Numbered from the stretch's first letter, positions 14,368 through 22,938 are shown. The stretch: 64,000 nt of DNA from Achromobacter sp. MYb9 (GCF_002975275.1 NZ_PCOQ01000010.1:62001-126000); one strand, 5' to 3'. Numbers and translations: made by a program. Notes: generated by a model not told the origin, from the letters alone.

Positions 14368-15360
14368 ATGAAACTGAGCCTGAAACCACTACGCGACCAA
14401 GTCATCGTCATCACCGGCGCCGGCAGCGGCATTGGCGCCGCCACGGCAAGGATGGCGGGCGAGCGCGGCGCCAAAGTCGTCCTGGCCGGGCGCCAGGAAG
14501 AAGCCCTGGCGCGCATCGTCGAGGAGGTCATTCGCGGGGGCGGCGCGGCCGTCAGCGTGGTGGCGGACGTGGGGATAGAAGCAGACCATCAGCGGATACT
14601 GGACCACGCGATACAAAGCTATGGCCGCGTTGACACATGGGTCAACAATGCGGGGGTCTCGATATACGGCAGCCTGGAACAGGTGCCGATCGAAGACCAG
14701 CGAAAGCTGTTCGACACGGACTATTGGGGCGTGGTTTACGGATCGCTGACCGCGGTGCGCCACATGAAGCAATCGGGCGGCGCCTTGATCAATGTGGGCA
14801 GCGAAGTGTCGGATCGCGCCATACCCTTGCAAGGCACGTATTCGGCGGCCAAGCATGCCGTGAAGGGCTTCACCGACGCGCTGCGGATGGAGTTGAAGGA
14901 AGAGAAAGCACCGATATCGGTCACGCTGATCAAGCCTGCGTCGGTTGCCACCGGCTTCACCGTCCATGCGCGTAATTACATGGACGTCGAACCCGATCTG
15001 CCGCCTCCCGTGTATGCCGCCGAAACGGTCGCGGATGCCATTCTGCATGCCGCCCAACACCCCACCCGAGACCTCTTCGTAGGGTCCGCCTCACGCGCCA
15101 TTGCAACGCTTGGCCAGAACGTTCCGTCGCTGGCCGATCGGATGTCGGGCTGGCTATACCGGCACCAGCGGGGCGAGGCGCCCGCGGCAGGGGGATCGGA
15201 CTCGCTCTACACGGCCGGTGGGGAACATTCCGCCGTGCAGCGCCGCGGACGCAGGCATAGCGTCTATACGCAGATGGTGACGCACCCCCGGTCGTCGTTG
15301 GCCACGACCGCCATATTGAGCGGAGCCGTGCTGTGGGCGCTAAGCCGGCGCGGGCGGTGA
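14368..15360 (+). CDS. SDR-family oxidoreductase with C-terminal membrane segment
   Basis: A 330-residue protein from ATG 14368 (GGGAG upstream). Classical SDR features: TGAGSGIGAATARM (cofactor loop), NNAGVSIYG, the catalytic Ser in NVGSEVSDRAIP, and YSAAKHAVKGF (Tyr-x3-Lys). About 80 extra residues follow the catalytic domain, ending in a hydrophobic stretch (ATTAILSGAVLWALS), so membrane association is likely. The substrate is unknown. This longer, tail-anchored SDR type is often encoded in stress clusters. Alone in its transcription unit. Confidence 0.88.
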   Translation: MKLSLKPLRDQVIVITGAGSGIGAATARMAGERGAKVVLAGRQEEALARIVEEVIRGGGAAVSVVADVGIEADHQRILDHAIQSYGRVDTWVNNAGVSIYGSLEQVPIEDQRKLFDTDYWGVVYGSLTAVRHMKQSGGALINVGSEVSDRAIPLQGTYSAAKHAVKGFTDALRMELKEEKAPISVTLIKPASVATGFTVHARNYMDVEPDLPPPVYAAETVADAILHAAQHPTRDLFVGSASRAIATLGQNVPSLADRMSGWLYRHQRGEAPAAGGSDSLYTAGGEHSAVQRRGRRHSVYTQMVTHPRSSLATTAILSGAVLWALSRRGR

Positions 15361-15373
15361 CGCTGCGGCGTCG

Positions 15374-15947
15374 ATCACGGCGATGGGGGCCGCAGCCAGG
15401 CCGAGCATCCGCCCGGCGCCGTGGCGCCGCTGACATACAGCGCGCCCGCGCCATACAGGGCGCGTAGCGACACGGACGAGGCGTCGGCCAGCACCCAGAC
15501 GCCACCCGTTGCAATAGGCCAAACAACGCCAGCCAAGCCAACTCCCACGGCAAGGGGTCAGGCACGTCCATGCGCAGCCGGTGGATGCCAGTGAGCCAGT
15601 GCGACAGCACGGCGTCGACCACGTGCCATATGCCAAATCCCAGCAGGAAGTGCCAGCAAGGTTTTTCGTGAAGGCTGCGACGCGCCGCGCGAGCGGTACA
15701 AGCTCCATAATCCTGCGCCGGCCACCGCATACATCAGCGCGTGGAAAACGCCATCGGCCACGACTTGCACCCGCAGGTCGGCAAGCGTCGCGGCGCTCAG
15801 GCCGGAAAGAAGGTGATGCCATTGCAAAATCTGATGCAGCAAAATGCCGTCAAAGAAGCCGCCCATGCCGAACCCCAACAGGTAGCCCGCCCACGGACGG
15901 CGGCGTGGCAAGGCGACGGCAGCGCGGGCGTGCAGGGCATCGGTCAT
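15374..15947 (-). pseudogene. Frameshifted DUF2243 membrane protein
   Basis: From ATG 15947 the frame reads MTDALHARAAVALPRRRPWA, GFGMGGFFDGILLHQILQWH and VVADGVFHALMYAVAGAG, which is DUF2243. Near 15670-15690 homology passes to another frame (LLGFGIWHVVDAVLSHWL, IHRLRMDVPDPLPWELAW, LALFGLLQR). That frame in turn loses homology near 15506 and yields no family-like C terminus. At least one +1/-2 frameshift and a damaged 3' end are therefore present. The start overlaps the preceding stop as ATGA, so it was the third gene of the 16488-15944 operon. DUF2243 proteins are small polytopic membrane proteins of unknown function. A sequencing error could explain one shift but less easily both. Confidence 0.75.
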
Positions 15948-16231
15948 TTCGGGCTCGGGCCAGCACGTTTTGGCAATACGGAAGGCGTGTCGTCCGCAGG
16001 TTTGAAGGCGTCTGCTTCGGTGTCGCGCTCAGGCGCCGGGGGGGCGTTCATGTCCTGCTCCGGTGGTTCGGGGGTAACGATCGAAACCGTCTCGTTCGGG
16101 TATTCGGCGCGGGCGGCTTCAACCGCGGCCTCGCTGCTGGGATACGCGCGGGGATCCTGCACGACGCCCAGCATCGCAAGCCGCCGAAAGCTCCACATGC
16201 CGTCGGCGCGCTGAAACGCTTCCACGATCAT
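15944..16231 (-). CDS. Conserved hypothetical hydrophilic protein
   Basis: A 95-residue protein starting MIVEAFQRADGMWSFRRLAM. The first half has a compact beta-alpha character (WSFRRLAMLGVVQDPRAYPS, then AVEAARAEYPNETVSIV), reminiscent of DUF2188-like small domains; the C-terminal half is acidic, Pro-rich and probably disordered. No confident family assignment. The start overlaps the upstream stop, and its stop overlaps the DUF2243 start, both as ATGA, so the three genes are coupled. Confidence 0.65.
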   Translation of the reverse strand: MIVEAFQRADGMWSFRRLAMLGVVQDPRAYPSSEAAVEAARAEYPNETVSIVTPEPPEQDMNAPPAPERDTEADAFKPADDTPSVLPKRAGPSPK

Positions 16232-16488
16232 TTTGTTGGCCGCCGGTCAGACGGCGCAGGCCGCGTGTCATTCGAACCGGGCAGCGTGCCGCTTCGGGCC
16301 TCGGCTTCTTCCTGGGCCTCGGCCCGGTCAAAGCCTGCCCCTTCGTGGCTTTTCGCCGCCGAGGGATGGTCGATGTCGGGAACCCGTTCGGCCTCCCCGG
16401 AGCGAGACGACGGTCGCAAGGCGCCCGCGTTCACATCCGGCTGATCAGGGATGGACTTGCGCGATTGATCGGTTGGTGGCTGGGGCAT
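16228..16488 (-). CDS. Small hydrophilic protein of unknown function, first gene of the DUF2243 operon
   Basis: An 86-residue protein from ATG 16488 after AGGAGATCC. It is rich in Arg, Ser, Pro, Asp and Glu (for example DQSRKSIPDQPDVNAGALRP), with no membrane segment, and is predicted disordered. It resembles in composition the products at 4233 and 22871. It is transcribed from the sigma-54 promoter at 16526-16541, and its stop overlaps the next start. No function can be assigned. Confidence 0.6.
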   Translation of the reverse strand: MPQPPTDQSRKSIPDQPDVNAGALRPSSRSGEAERVPDIDHPSAAKSHEGAGFDRAEAQEEAEARSGTLPGSNDTRPAPSDRRPTK

Positions 16489-16525
16489 GGGGATCTCCTG
16501 GCGTGCTTCGGGGTGCCGGACACCG

Positions 16526-16541
16526 AGCAATTCGCGTTCCC
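16526..16541 (-). promoter_or_regulatory. Sigma-54 promoter for the 16488-15944-DUF2243 operon
   Basis: Minus-strand GGGAACGCGAATTGCT, with GG-N10-GC spacing, 38 bases upstream of ATG 16488. Confidence 0.8.
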
Positions 16542-16580
16542 GTCGCGTCACGGGAACCCGCGCCGCCACGGTGCCGTCGC

Positions 16581-16596
16581 TGGCACGGTGCTTGCT
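16581..16596 (+). promoter_or_regulatory. Sigma-54 promoter for the DUF2231 and sorbosone dehydrogenase genes
   Basis: TGGCACGGTGCTTGCT, an exact match to the sigma-54 consensus TGGCACG-N4-TTGCW, 39 bases upstream of GTG 16635. Confidence 0.92.
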
Positions 16597-16634
16597 GCGC
16601 GGCGGTCCCGCCCGCTACCCAGGAGCGATCAAAA

Positions 16635-17063
16635 GTGACCTCAATCCGTGAACCCCGGTATGGCCTGTGCGTGCACCCGGTACAGGCAATATTTCTGGCA
16701 GGGATGCTTCCCTTGTTCATCGGCGCAGCCGTCGCCGACGCCGCCTATGCGAAGTCGTTCGACATCCAGTGGAATAACTTCGCCTCGTGGCTGCTGGTGG
16801 GCGGCCTGCTGTTTGGCGGCATTGCGCTGGTGTTCGCCATCATCGACCTGTTCCGAGCGAGTCAGCGAACGCGCCGGACCCTCCCGTATGTCCTGGCGTT
16901 GCTGGCGGCGTGGATCGTGGGCATTTTCAACGCGCTGATCCATGCGCGCGACGCGTGGGCAAGCATGCCTGCTGGGTTGGTCCTGTCGATCATCGTCGTG
17001 GTGCTTTCCTGCGCCGCAATATGGCTTGGTTTTCGCACCCCGCACATCAGAGGCGCCGTATGA
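16635..17063 (+). CDS. DUF2231 membrane protein
   Basis: A 142-residue protein from GTG 16635 (AGGAGCG upstream). Four hydrophobic helices (about residues 17-40, 49-70, 83-103, 114-135), the HPVQAIFLAGMLPLFIG start and an Asp/Trp-rich first loop are typical of DUF2231, an integral membrane family that may bind heme or be linked to respiratory enzymes. The stop overlaps the sorbosone dehydrogenase start as ATGA. The tight coupling suggests a membrane partner for that periplasmic dehydrogenase, possibly as electron acceptor, which is inference. Confidence 0.85.
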   Translation: MTSIREPRYGLCVHPVQAIFLAGMLPLFIGAAVADAAYAKSFDIQWNNFASWLLVGGLLFGGIALVFAIIDLFRASQRTRRTLPYVLALLAAWIVGIFNALIHARDAWASMPAGLVLSIIVVVLSCAAIWLGFRTPHIRGAV

Positions 17064-18415
17064 AACACATCCGATGGATCGCCACCGTGTCGCTGACCGC
17101 CGTGACGGGCGTAAGCGCCGGCCAAACCGGGCCCTCGCAGGTCGGCCCCTCGCCCGATCTGCCCACGCCCAAAACGGGACTGCTTCCCGAGATGGTGATC
17201 GCGAAGCCGGCCGAGTGGGGCGACAAGGCCCCGACAGTGCCAGACGGGTACACGATTACCGCCATCGCCACGGGCCTGAAGATTCCCCGGCAGACGCTGG
17301 TATTGCCCAATGGCGACATCCTGGTCGCGGAAGGCAAGGGCGGCAATGCCCCCCAGCTGAAACCCAAGGACGTGATTGCGGGCATGATCAAGGCCAAAGG
17401 CACCAGCCCGGTAAAGGGCGGCAACCGTCTGACGCTGCTGCGAGATGCCGAAGGCGACGGCACCTACGAGGCATCGACGTTCGCCGAAAACCTCAATGCG
17501 CCGTATGGTCTGGCATTGGTGGGCGATGATCTTTATGTGGCCAACCAGGACGCCGTGGTGCGATTCGACTATCAGCCGGGGCAGACCAAGGCGGGCGGCC
17601 CGCCTGAAACCGTGGCGCCGCTGCCATCGGAAGTCAACCACCACTGGACCAAGGCCATGACCGCCAGCGCCGATGGCCAATATCTGTATGTGGGTATCGG
17701 CTCCAACAGCAACATCACGGAACGCGGCATGGCGGTGGAAGCCGACCGAGCCCGCATCTGGCGCATCAACGCCCGCACCGGCGAATCCAAGGCGTACGCC
17801 ACGGGGCTGCGCAATCCCACCGCCCTGACTATCCAACCCGATACTGGCCAATTGTGGGCGGTCGTGAATGAACGCGATGAGCTTGGCCCTGACCTGGTTC
17901 CCGACTATCTGACGGCCGTCCAGGAAGGCGCGTTCTATGGCTGGCCGTACAGCTATTGGGGCCAAAACATCGATGACCGGGTCCGGCCGCAAGACCCCAA
18001 AAAAGTCGCTGCTGCGATCAAGCCCGATTACAGCCTGGGGGCGCACGTCGCGGCGTTGGGCGTGGATTTTTCGACGGAGACCATGGGGGGAGCGTTTGCC
18101 AACGGGGTCTTTGTTGGCGAACACGGCAGCTGGAACCGCAGCGATCCGGTCGGCTACAAGGTGGTCTTTGTTCCGTTCCGGGAAGGCCGGCCGTCGGGTC
18201 CGCCCGTCGATTTCGTGGGTGGGTTCCGCGATAGCAATGGCACGACGCGCGGCCGCCCGGTAGGCGTGACGGTCGATCCCAAGGGCGCCCTGATCGTTGC
18301 CGACGACCTATCGAACACGATTTGGCGCATCACGCCGACGCGGCCGGCGCAGATAAAACAGCCGGTCGCGGCGGCGCAGGACGCCGTCGCCGTTCAGCCG
18401 GCGCCCGCCAGATAG
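17060..18415 (+). CDS. PQQ-type L-sorbosone/glucose dehydrogenase-like beta-propeller, periplasmic
   Basis: A 451-residue protein with a signal peptide (MKHIRWIATVSLTAVTGVSA) and a six-bladed soluble quinoprotein fold. Seen: IATGLKIPRQTLVLPNGDIL, LNAPYGLALVGDDLYVAN, HHWTKAMTASADGQYLYVGI, ATGLRNPTALTIQP, VNERDELGPDLVPDYL and VFVGEHGSWNRS. The His, Arg and Asn positions match the PQQ and Ca2+ site pattern of the sorbosone dehydrogenase family. Probably oxidises an aldose or aldehyde in the periplasm and passes electrons to the respiratory chain. The physiological substrate is unknown. Coupled to DUF2231 and under sigma-54 control. Confidence 0.88.
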   Translation: MKHIRWIATVSLTAVTGVSAGQTGPSQVGPSPDLPTPKTGLLPEMVIAKPAEWGDKAPTVPDGYTITAIATGLKIPRQTLVLPNGDILVAEGKGGNAPQLKPKDVIAGMIKAKGTSPVKGGNRLTLLRDAEGDGTYEASTFAENLNAPYGLALVGDDLYVANQDAVVRFDYQPGQTKAGGPPETVAPLPSEVNHHWTKAMTASADGQYLYVGIGSNSNITERGMAVEADRARIWRINARTGESKAYATGLRNPTALTIQPDTGQLWAVVNERDELGPDLVPDYLTAVQEGAFYGWPYSYWGQNIDDRVRPQDPKKVAAAIKPDYSLGAHVAALGVDFSTETMGGAFANGVFVGEHGSWNRSDPVGYKVVFVPFREGRPSGPPVDFVGGFRDSNGTTRGRPVGVTVDPKGALIVADDLSNTIWRITPTRPAQIKQPVAAAQDAVAVQPAPAR

Positions 18416-18453
18416 CCTGCGCAAACCAGACGCCACTGACGGCGCGTTTGTGG

Positions 18454-18481
18454 GTAGCGGGAATCGTAGGTAGCGGGAATC
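18454..18481. repeat. Direct repeat of GTAGCGGGAATC between convergent genes
   Basis: Two perfect 12-base copies at 18454-18465 and 18470-18481, period 16, overlapping the stop of the DUF2269 gene. Function unknown. Confidence 0.5.
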
Positions 18482-18944
18482 AGGACGGTTTGAAGACCAT
18501 CAGCCAGAAGATCGCCAGAAAGGCGCCCAACGCCGGAAAGCCCAGCACGAACCACAGCGTGAAGTACCGCTTGAAGGCCGGCGACAGCGGCAGCCCGGCG
18601 AGCGCCGACGCCTGGGCGTCGTCGCGCATGAGCATTTGAAGCCTGACAACCGGCAGCCAGCATGCGATGGCGATGGCATACAGCACAAGCGACCCCATCA
18701 ACCAGGGTGTCGAAAATGGAATCTGCATCAGGCGCGCCAGATACCAGCCGGTGAGCGGCTGCGCAATGGCAGTGGTTGCCGTGAACAGCCAATCGGCCAA
18801 CACCACGACACGGGCAACTTGCGCCACCACTTTTACGTCGCGTCGCAGGACGACGCACAGCAGATAGAAGGCAGATCCGATTCCCGTCCCGAAAAGCAGG
18901 GTCGACGACAAGATGTGCAGCAGCTTTACCCAAAGGTACTCCAT
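18480..18944 (-). CDS. DUF2269 membrane protein
   Basis: A 154-residue protein with four to five membrane helices (starts MEYLWVKLLHILSSTLLFGT, ends FLAIFWLMVFKP). The conserved HxxS near the N terminus, a mid-protein DWLFTATTAIAQPLTGWYL segment and the length fit DUF2269, a family of predicted integral membrane proteins. The ATG overlaps the stop of the upstream SDR-DoxX gene as ATGA, so the pair is coupled and probably forms one membrane complex. Function is not established. Confidence 0.85.
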   Translation of the reverse strand: MEYLWVKLLHILSSTLLFGTGIGSAFYLLCVVLRRDVKVVAQVARVVVLADWLFTATTAIAQPLTGWYLARLMQIPFSTPWLMGSLVLYAIAIACWLPVVRLQMLMRDDAQASALAGLPLSPAFKRYFTLWFVLGFPALGAFLAIFWLMVFKPS

Positions 18945-20236
18945 CAATGCCTCCGGTCCTCGTGCAGGTAAAACAACAGCAATACGGCCAGCATGGGCAG
19001 GTTTTTGGAGATGGGTCCGAACGGGTGCAGCCATTGCTCGGACAAACGCCAGGTGATGATCCCGGTATAGGCAAGTATCAACGCCATCTGTGCAAGCCAT
19101 AACCACCGCACTGACCGTCCGCGCCACACGACGGTCAGTATTCCAAATAGAAGGTCCAGGCCAGCGGCCCCGTATAGCGCAAACGTTGCATAGGCTGCCG
19201 GAACGCCGCTGCGTTGCAGCAGCGCCAAACTGTCCGGTATGGGGTACAAGCCCAGCGATACGATGGCGGTCCAGAGCCACACGGCGGCGACGCTCGCCCG
19301 CAGTAGCGGCAACAGGTTGTCCAATGTTGCGGCCGCCCGATATGCGTGGCGCTCGCGCTGGGCGACAAAGCGCCGCGGCGGGCGTGGGGCGCCGCCCAGC
19401 AGCACGGAAAATGCCGTGGCGTCGCCGGTATTTCCGCGCTCGAGCATGGACAGGCTTTCCGGTCCAATCAGGCTTCCCGGTAGTGCGTCGGCCACGCGGG
19501 CGGCCAAGCGGGCGCATGCGCCGGGAACCGCGACGATGCGCTGGCGCGCGCAATAGCCCAGCCCCGTCCGCAGCGTGGCAAGGTAGTCCCGAAGGGGCAG
19601 CGCGTCGGGCCCGCAAAAGGCAATGGTCACGGCATCCTGGGTGGGCCGGCCGAGCAGTGCCCGGACGCCTGCGACCACGTCGGCAATGTGTACGGGCTGA
19701 ACGCGTTGCGTGCCGCCGCCGGGCAGCGGCAGCAGCGGCCAGGCCGCCAGACGGTTGAACAGCGCGGCGCTTGCGCCGCCAGCGCCATAGACAAGAGACG
19801 GCTGAACGATGAAGGCCGGTATCCCCTGCGCGCGGAGCCCGTCGTCCGCGGCGCGCTTGCTGGTATGAAATGCGGATTGCGCATTCCGGTCCGCACCCAA
19901 CGCTGAAAACTGGATCACCAATGCGCGCCGCTGGCGGGCCGCCTTGAACAGCGCCAGGGGAACGGTTTCATGGATGCGCTGGAAACTTTGCCCGCGTTCC
20001 TCGCGAAATATGCCGACCGTGTTAATGACCACGTCGACGCCATCCAGCAGCGGCAACCAATCCTCGGGACGCACGCAGGACGCGAAGTCCACAGGCACGA
20101 ATATTGCTCTGGCATCGTCCGACGCGTCGTGCGGGGCGGCACGTACCGGGCAGACAAGCCGATGGTGGTCGGAAAGTAGTGCCTCGGCAAGATGGCCGCC
20201 GATAAAGCCTCGCGCACCGGTCAACAGGATTTTCAC
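18944..20236 (-). CDS. NAD(P)-binding SDR/epimerase fused to a DoxX-like membrane domain
   Basis: A 430-residue protein from GTG 20236, chosen for GGAGATCC upstream and because the Rossmann motif then sits at the N terminus (KILLTGARGFIGGHLAEALL). Residues 1-290 are an atypical extended SDR (NmrA-like) that lacks a clear YxxxK. Residues about 300-430 are a hydrophobic DoxX-like domain with four helices (AAVWLWTAIVSLGLYPIPDS, FALYGAAGLDLLFGILTVVW). This SDR-DoxX fusion is known in many proteobacteria; the reaction is unknown. It forms a two-gene unit with DUF2269 and has a sigma-54 promoter 51 bases upstream. Confidence 0.85.
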   Translation of the reverse strand: MKILLTGARGFIGGHLAEALLSDHHRLVCPVRAAPHDASDDARAIFVPVDFASCVRPEDWLPLLDGVDVVINTVGIFREERGQSFQRIHETVPLALFKAARQRRALVIQFSALGADRNAQSAFHTSKRAADDGLRAQGIPAFIVQPSLVYGAGGASAALFNRLAAWPLLPLPGGGTQRVQPVHIADVVAGVRALLGRPTQDAVTIAFCGPDALPLRDYLATLRTGLGYCARQRIVAVPGACARLAARVADALPGSLIGPESLSMLERGNTGDATAFSVLLGGAPRPPRRFVAQRERHAYRAAATLDNLLPLLRASVAAVWLWTAIVSLGLYPIPDSLALLQRSGVPAAYATFALYGAAGLDLLFGILTVVWRGRSVRWLWLAQMALILAYTGIITWRLSEQWLHPFGPISKNLPMLAVLLLFYLHEDRRH

Positions 20237-20286
20237 GCCAGGATCTCCATCCCGCCCCTGCATGGTCGGCGCGGATGGCGAGGGTC

Positions 20287-20302
20287 AGCAAAATCCATAC
20301 CC
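20287..20302 (-). promoter_or_regulatory. Sigma-54 promoter for the SDR-DoxX/DUF2269 operon
   Basis: Minus-strand GGGTATGGATTTTGCT, with GG-N10-GC spacing, 51 bases upstream of GTG 20236. Confidence 0.8.
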
Positions 20303-20331
20303 ATGCGCAACCTTGTAGAGGGAGACGTGAC

Positions 20332-20892
20332 ATGAGGGCGTGGCGCAAGGCATTTCTTGCCGGTCTACGTAGCGGCGCTGCCGCCAGCTTGCTGTCGACC
20401 GCGATGTTGCTGGCTGTCGGCAGGAAAGAGACCGGCTGGTTATTCGCGCCGACCAATGCGACCAGCCAATGGGTATGGGGCGAGAAGGCGCTTCGGGCGC
20501 ATCGCCTGACATGGCGCCATACCGCCACCGGCTACCTGATCCATCATGCGGCGTCGGTATTCTGGGCGACGCTGCATGCGCGCGCCGTCGCCGAGTCATC
20601 GGCGCCGGTCACGCGCTCGCGGGCGTTGACTGAAGGGCTGGTCACGGCTGCGGTGGCGTGCTTCGTCGATTACCAATTGACGCCTCGGCGGCTGACGCCC
20701 GGTTTCGAACACAGATTGTCTCGGCGGGCCATGTGTTGCGTGTATGCCGCGTTTGGTCTGGGCATCGCGATCATGGCCTATACGCGTCCGTCCGGCAGGC
20801 AAGGAAGGGACGCGATCTCGCCGGAAAAAGCGGACAAGAGGTCATCAATCGCCGGCGCTTCGGGCCGCGGTTCATCCCGGTTCATGCGTTAG
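20332..20892 (+). CDS. Membrane protein of unknown function
   Basis: A 186-residue protein from ATG 20332 after GAGGGAGACG. Three to four moderately hydrophobic segments (about residues 12-28, 62-80, 95-110, 132-150) suggest an inner-membrane protein; several His and Arg lie between them (RAHRLTWRHTATGYLIHHAA). No family was recognised. The C-terminal 35 residues are hydrophilic. It is divergent from the SDR-DoxX operon, and no sigma-54 motif was found on its own side. Its 3' end overlaps the end of the FUSC gene by 11 bases. Confidence 0.6.
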   Translation: MRAWRKAFLAGLRSGAAASLLSTAMLLAVGRKETGWLFAPTNATSQWVWGEKALRAHRLTWRHTATGYLIHHAASVFWATLHARAVAESSAPVTRSRALTEGLVTAAVACFVDYQLTPRRLTPGFEHRLSRRAMCCVYAAFGLGIAIMAYTRPSGRQGRDAISPEKADKRSSIAGASGRGSSRFMR

Positions 20893-22015
20893 GCCGGCCC
20901 TTTGCATGCCGACGTTGGCGTTCAGGGTCGGAATCCTCTATGTCGGGGTCTTCGGACATACAGGCGCACAGCCGGTCCAGTTCCCGGCTGACTTCGTTCC
21001 ATACCCAGCGGATCAATTCGACGGTTTCCCGCTCGGCGCCATCGTAGGATCCCTCGCGTGATGTCCTGTCAAGAACGTTATTAAACCGGCTAAGCGGTTC
21101 GGCGGTTCGGCAAGGCATAGGCTTGACATGCTTGTTGCGCAACGCGACCGCCAGATCCGAGAGTTGTTGCCTGGCCGCCACCGCAACGCGATAGAGGGTG
21201 GGGCCGATCCGCTGGCGAACATTCTCCGTCAACGCGAGTCCACTGGCGCGCTCAAGCAGGGGTACGGTGCGCCATAGTCCGTCAACGCGGTCGTGCAGTC
21301 GATACGCCGCGACGTCCCAGCTTGCGTTGCGCAGCGGAAAAGCGCGGGATTGCGAGGCCATATCGCTGGCGCGCCATCTTGCCCGTTGCAGCGCAGGCCG
21401 ATCCATCGAAGAGGAAAGGGCGCGGCCTTCGTTCAATTCCGAGGCCCATTCGACCAGCAGTTCACCATAAATTTCAATTGAAATTGCCGTATTGACGCGC
21501 ATGCTGTGACGCGCCGACAGCGGCAGCAGACAAACGGCGGAAAGCATGCCGGCAACCGATCCGATGATGATGGCTACCGCTTTCTGGTAGGCGCCCACCA
21601 GGAGGTTGTCACCCGGGGTCACCGTCAATATGGTTACCGTGACAAGGCTGTAGCTCAACGTGGGATGCCGCAGGGAGAGATAGGCGGCGGTCGTTACGCC
21701 AACCGCGATGCTCCAGAGCGCGGGCAGATCGGCGGTCTGGGCAAGCAGGACCAACCCCACGCCGAGTGCAACGCCCAGCATCGCGCCGGCGATCCGCGCG
21801 ACCGCCTCGCTGATCGTGCCTTCCACGCTGGCACGTACAACGAAGAGCGCCGAGAACGTGCCCCATGCCACCTCGGGGATATGCAGCCACGTCATGAAGC
21901 CGTATGCGATAAGCACTGCGGCGACCGTCTGGGCGGGAAGGCGGAATCCATCCCGATTCGCGACCATGCGCCAACCGGCGGCATGCTTCTGCAGGCGATG
22001 AACGGCGGTTCTCAA
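20882..22015 (-). CDS. FUSC-family membrane protein (aromatic acid exporter-like)
   Basis: A 377-residue protein, taken from TTG 22015 (ATG 21967 is an alternative). The N-terminal half has six hydrophobic helices with the FUSC signature (IPEVAWGTFSALFVVRASVE, RIAGAMLGVALGVGLVLLAQ, HPTLSYSLVTVTILTV). The C-terminal half is cytoplasmic and helical. Related to AaeB and YccS, which export aromatic acids or unknown solutes; AaeB-type proteins are longer (about 650 residues), so this is a half-size member. It follows the DUF421 gene by 30 bases and is probably in the same unit. Confidence 0.8.
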   Translation of the reverse strand: MRTAVHRLQKHAAGWRMVANRDGFRLPAQTVAAVLIAYGFMTWLHIPEVAWGTFSALFVVRASVEGTISEAVARIAGAMLGVALGVGLVLLAQTADLPALWSIAVGVTTAAYLSLRHPTLSYSLVTVTILTVTPGDNLLVGAYQKAVAIIIGSVAGMLSAVCLLPLSARHSMRVNTAISIEIYGELLVEWASELNEGRALSSSMDRPALQRARWRASDMASQSRAFPLRNASWDVAAYRLHDRVDGLWRTVPLLERASGLALTENVRQRIGPTLYRVAVAARQQLSDLAVALRNKHVKPMPCRTAEPLSRFNNVLDRTSREGSYDGAERETVELIRWVWNEVSRELDRLCACMSEDPDIEDSDPERQRRHAKGRPNA

Positions 22016-22045
22016 ATTTGCACCCGGTCCCCAAGCCGTCCCAAA

Positions 22046-22549
22046 TCAGGATTCGCGGCCAGATTGCCGGCACTTGATTACGCTGACATCGCCATCCGGC
22101 TCCATGTAGGCCCGGCTGACTTCACTGATCTTGGCAACCCCCTTCAGGCGCAATTGGCTCATGAGTTCTTCTTCGGTCAGATACTCGCGCCGAAGGTTCC
22201 TTTTGGAGATCACGCCATTGCGGACAAGGCAAACTCTGTTGGCTTCCAGCAGGCGGCCGATCGGCTCGACGAAGTAGCTGACGCGATCCACCAGCACCGT
22301 CCACCCGACGATGGTGGATACCAGGACGAGGCCGTCGACGATCGACTTGTACTCGCCCGCCATGGCGTTTTGGGCGGCGTCGGCAATAAGCACCAGAACA
22401 AGCATGTCCGCAACGCCCAGCGATCCAATATCACGTCTTCCTGCCACGCGAAGCAGCGCGAAGATGAACCAATAGACGATCGAGCCGCGGATGAAAATCT
22501 CTATTGGCGAGATCGAAAACGTGAACATCCCCGACCAGTCCGGTGTCAT
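22046..22549 (-). CDS. DUF421 (YetF-like) membrane protein
   Basis: A 167-residue protein from ATG 22549 after AAAGGAGTT. Three N-terminal membrane helices (FIRGSIVYWFIFALLRVAGR and following), then a soluble domain with the family's NGVISKRNLRREYLTEEELM and LRLKGVAKISEVSRAYMEPDG segments. DUF421/YetF proteins are widespread; some affect sporulation or stress, but the biochemical role is open. Located between the 22871 gene and FUSC, in the same direction, with no sigma-54 site of its own, so it is probably read from the promoter at 22923. Confidence 0.88.
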   Translation of the reverse strand: MTPDWSGMFTFSISPIEIFIRGSIVYWFIFALLRVAGRRDIGSLGVADMLVLVLIADAAQNAMAGEYKSIVDGLVLVSTIVGWTVLVDRVSYFVEPIGRLLEANRVCLVRNGVISKRNLRREYLTEEELMSQLRLKGVAKISEVSRAYMEPDGDVSVIKCRQSGRES

Positions 22550-22646
22550 GGCAACTCCTTTCAGTCTATCCAGCGATGAGGGATCCGCGCGGCAGGATCC
22601 CCCGCCGGCCTGGCTGGCGCAGGGGACACCGCATGCGGGCGTGGGG

Positions 22647-22871
22647 TTACTCGGAATCGCGGTCCTTTTGTTTCGGCTCGCGGCCATAGGCGTCTTTGCC
22701 GCGCGGAGCCTGGGAACCGCCAGCCGGGTAGCCGGAATTCGTGTTCGGGTCGCGGTTGACTTCGCCTTCGGGCGGACCCTCGGCGGTGGGTTGCCCCGTG
22801 AATCCGCGGGCGGCGCGATCGGCGTGCTGCGGGGCAGCGGGAGGGCGGCGATTCGATGTGGAGTCGTTCAT
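22647..22871 (-). CDS. Small hydrophilic protein of unknown function
   Basis: A 74-residue protein starting MNDSTSNRRPPAAPQHADRA, rich in Pro, Gly, Arg, Lys, Asp and Glu, with no hydrophobic segment; probably intrinsically disordered. The Shine-Dalgarno is weak. It is called because a sigma-54 promoter lies 52 bases upstream and because similar short hydrophilic products lead other units of this cluster. Followed after 97 bases by the DUF421 gene. Confidence 0.5.
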   Translation of the reverse strand: MNDSTSNRRPPAAPQHADRAARGFTGQPTAEGPPEGEVNRDPNTNSGYPAGGSQAPRGKDAYGREPKQKDRDSE

Positions 22872-22922
22872 GTCGGCACCATTGCGTTTGCCCGTTTATC
22901 GCGGGGCAGGAGCTTCGACATC

Positions 22923-22938
22923 AGCAAATGTCATGCCT
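22923..22938 (-). promoter_or_regulatory. Sigma-54 promoter for the 22871-DUF421-FUSC genes
   Basis: Minus-strand AGGCATGACATTTGCT, with GG-N10-GC spacing, 52 bases upstream of ATG 22871. Confidence 0.8.

Noticed and set aside
12777-14633. Plus-strand open frame of 618 codons
   Set aside because: It runs through an intergenic region, the flavoprotein gene in antisense and the start of the SDR gene in a wrong frame, with no start signal.
22629-22638. CCGCATGCGG palindrome upstream of DUF421 as another sigma-54 promoter
   Set aside because: No GC element lies 10 bases after a GG here. DUF421 is better placed in the unit driven from 22923.
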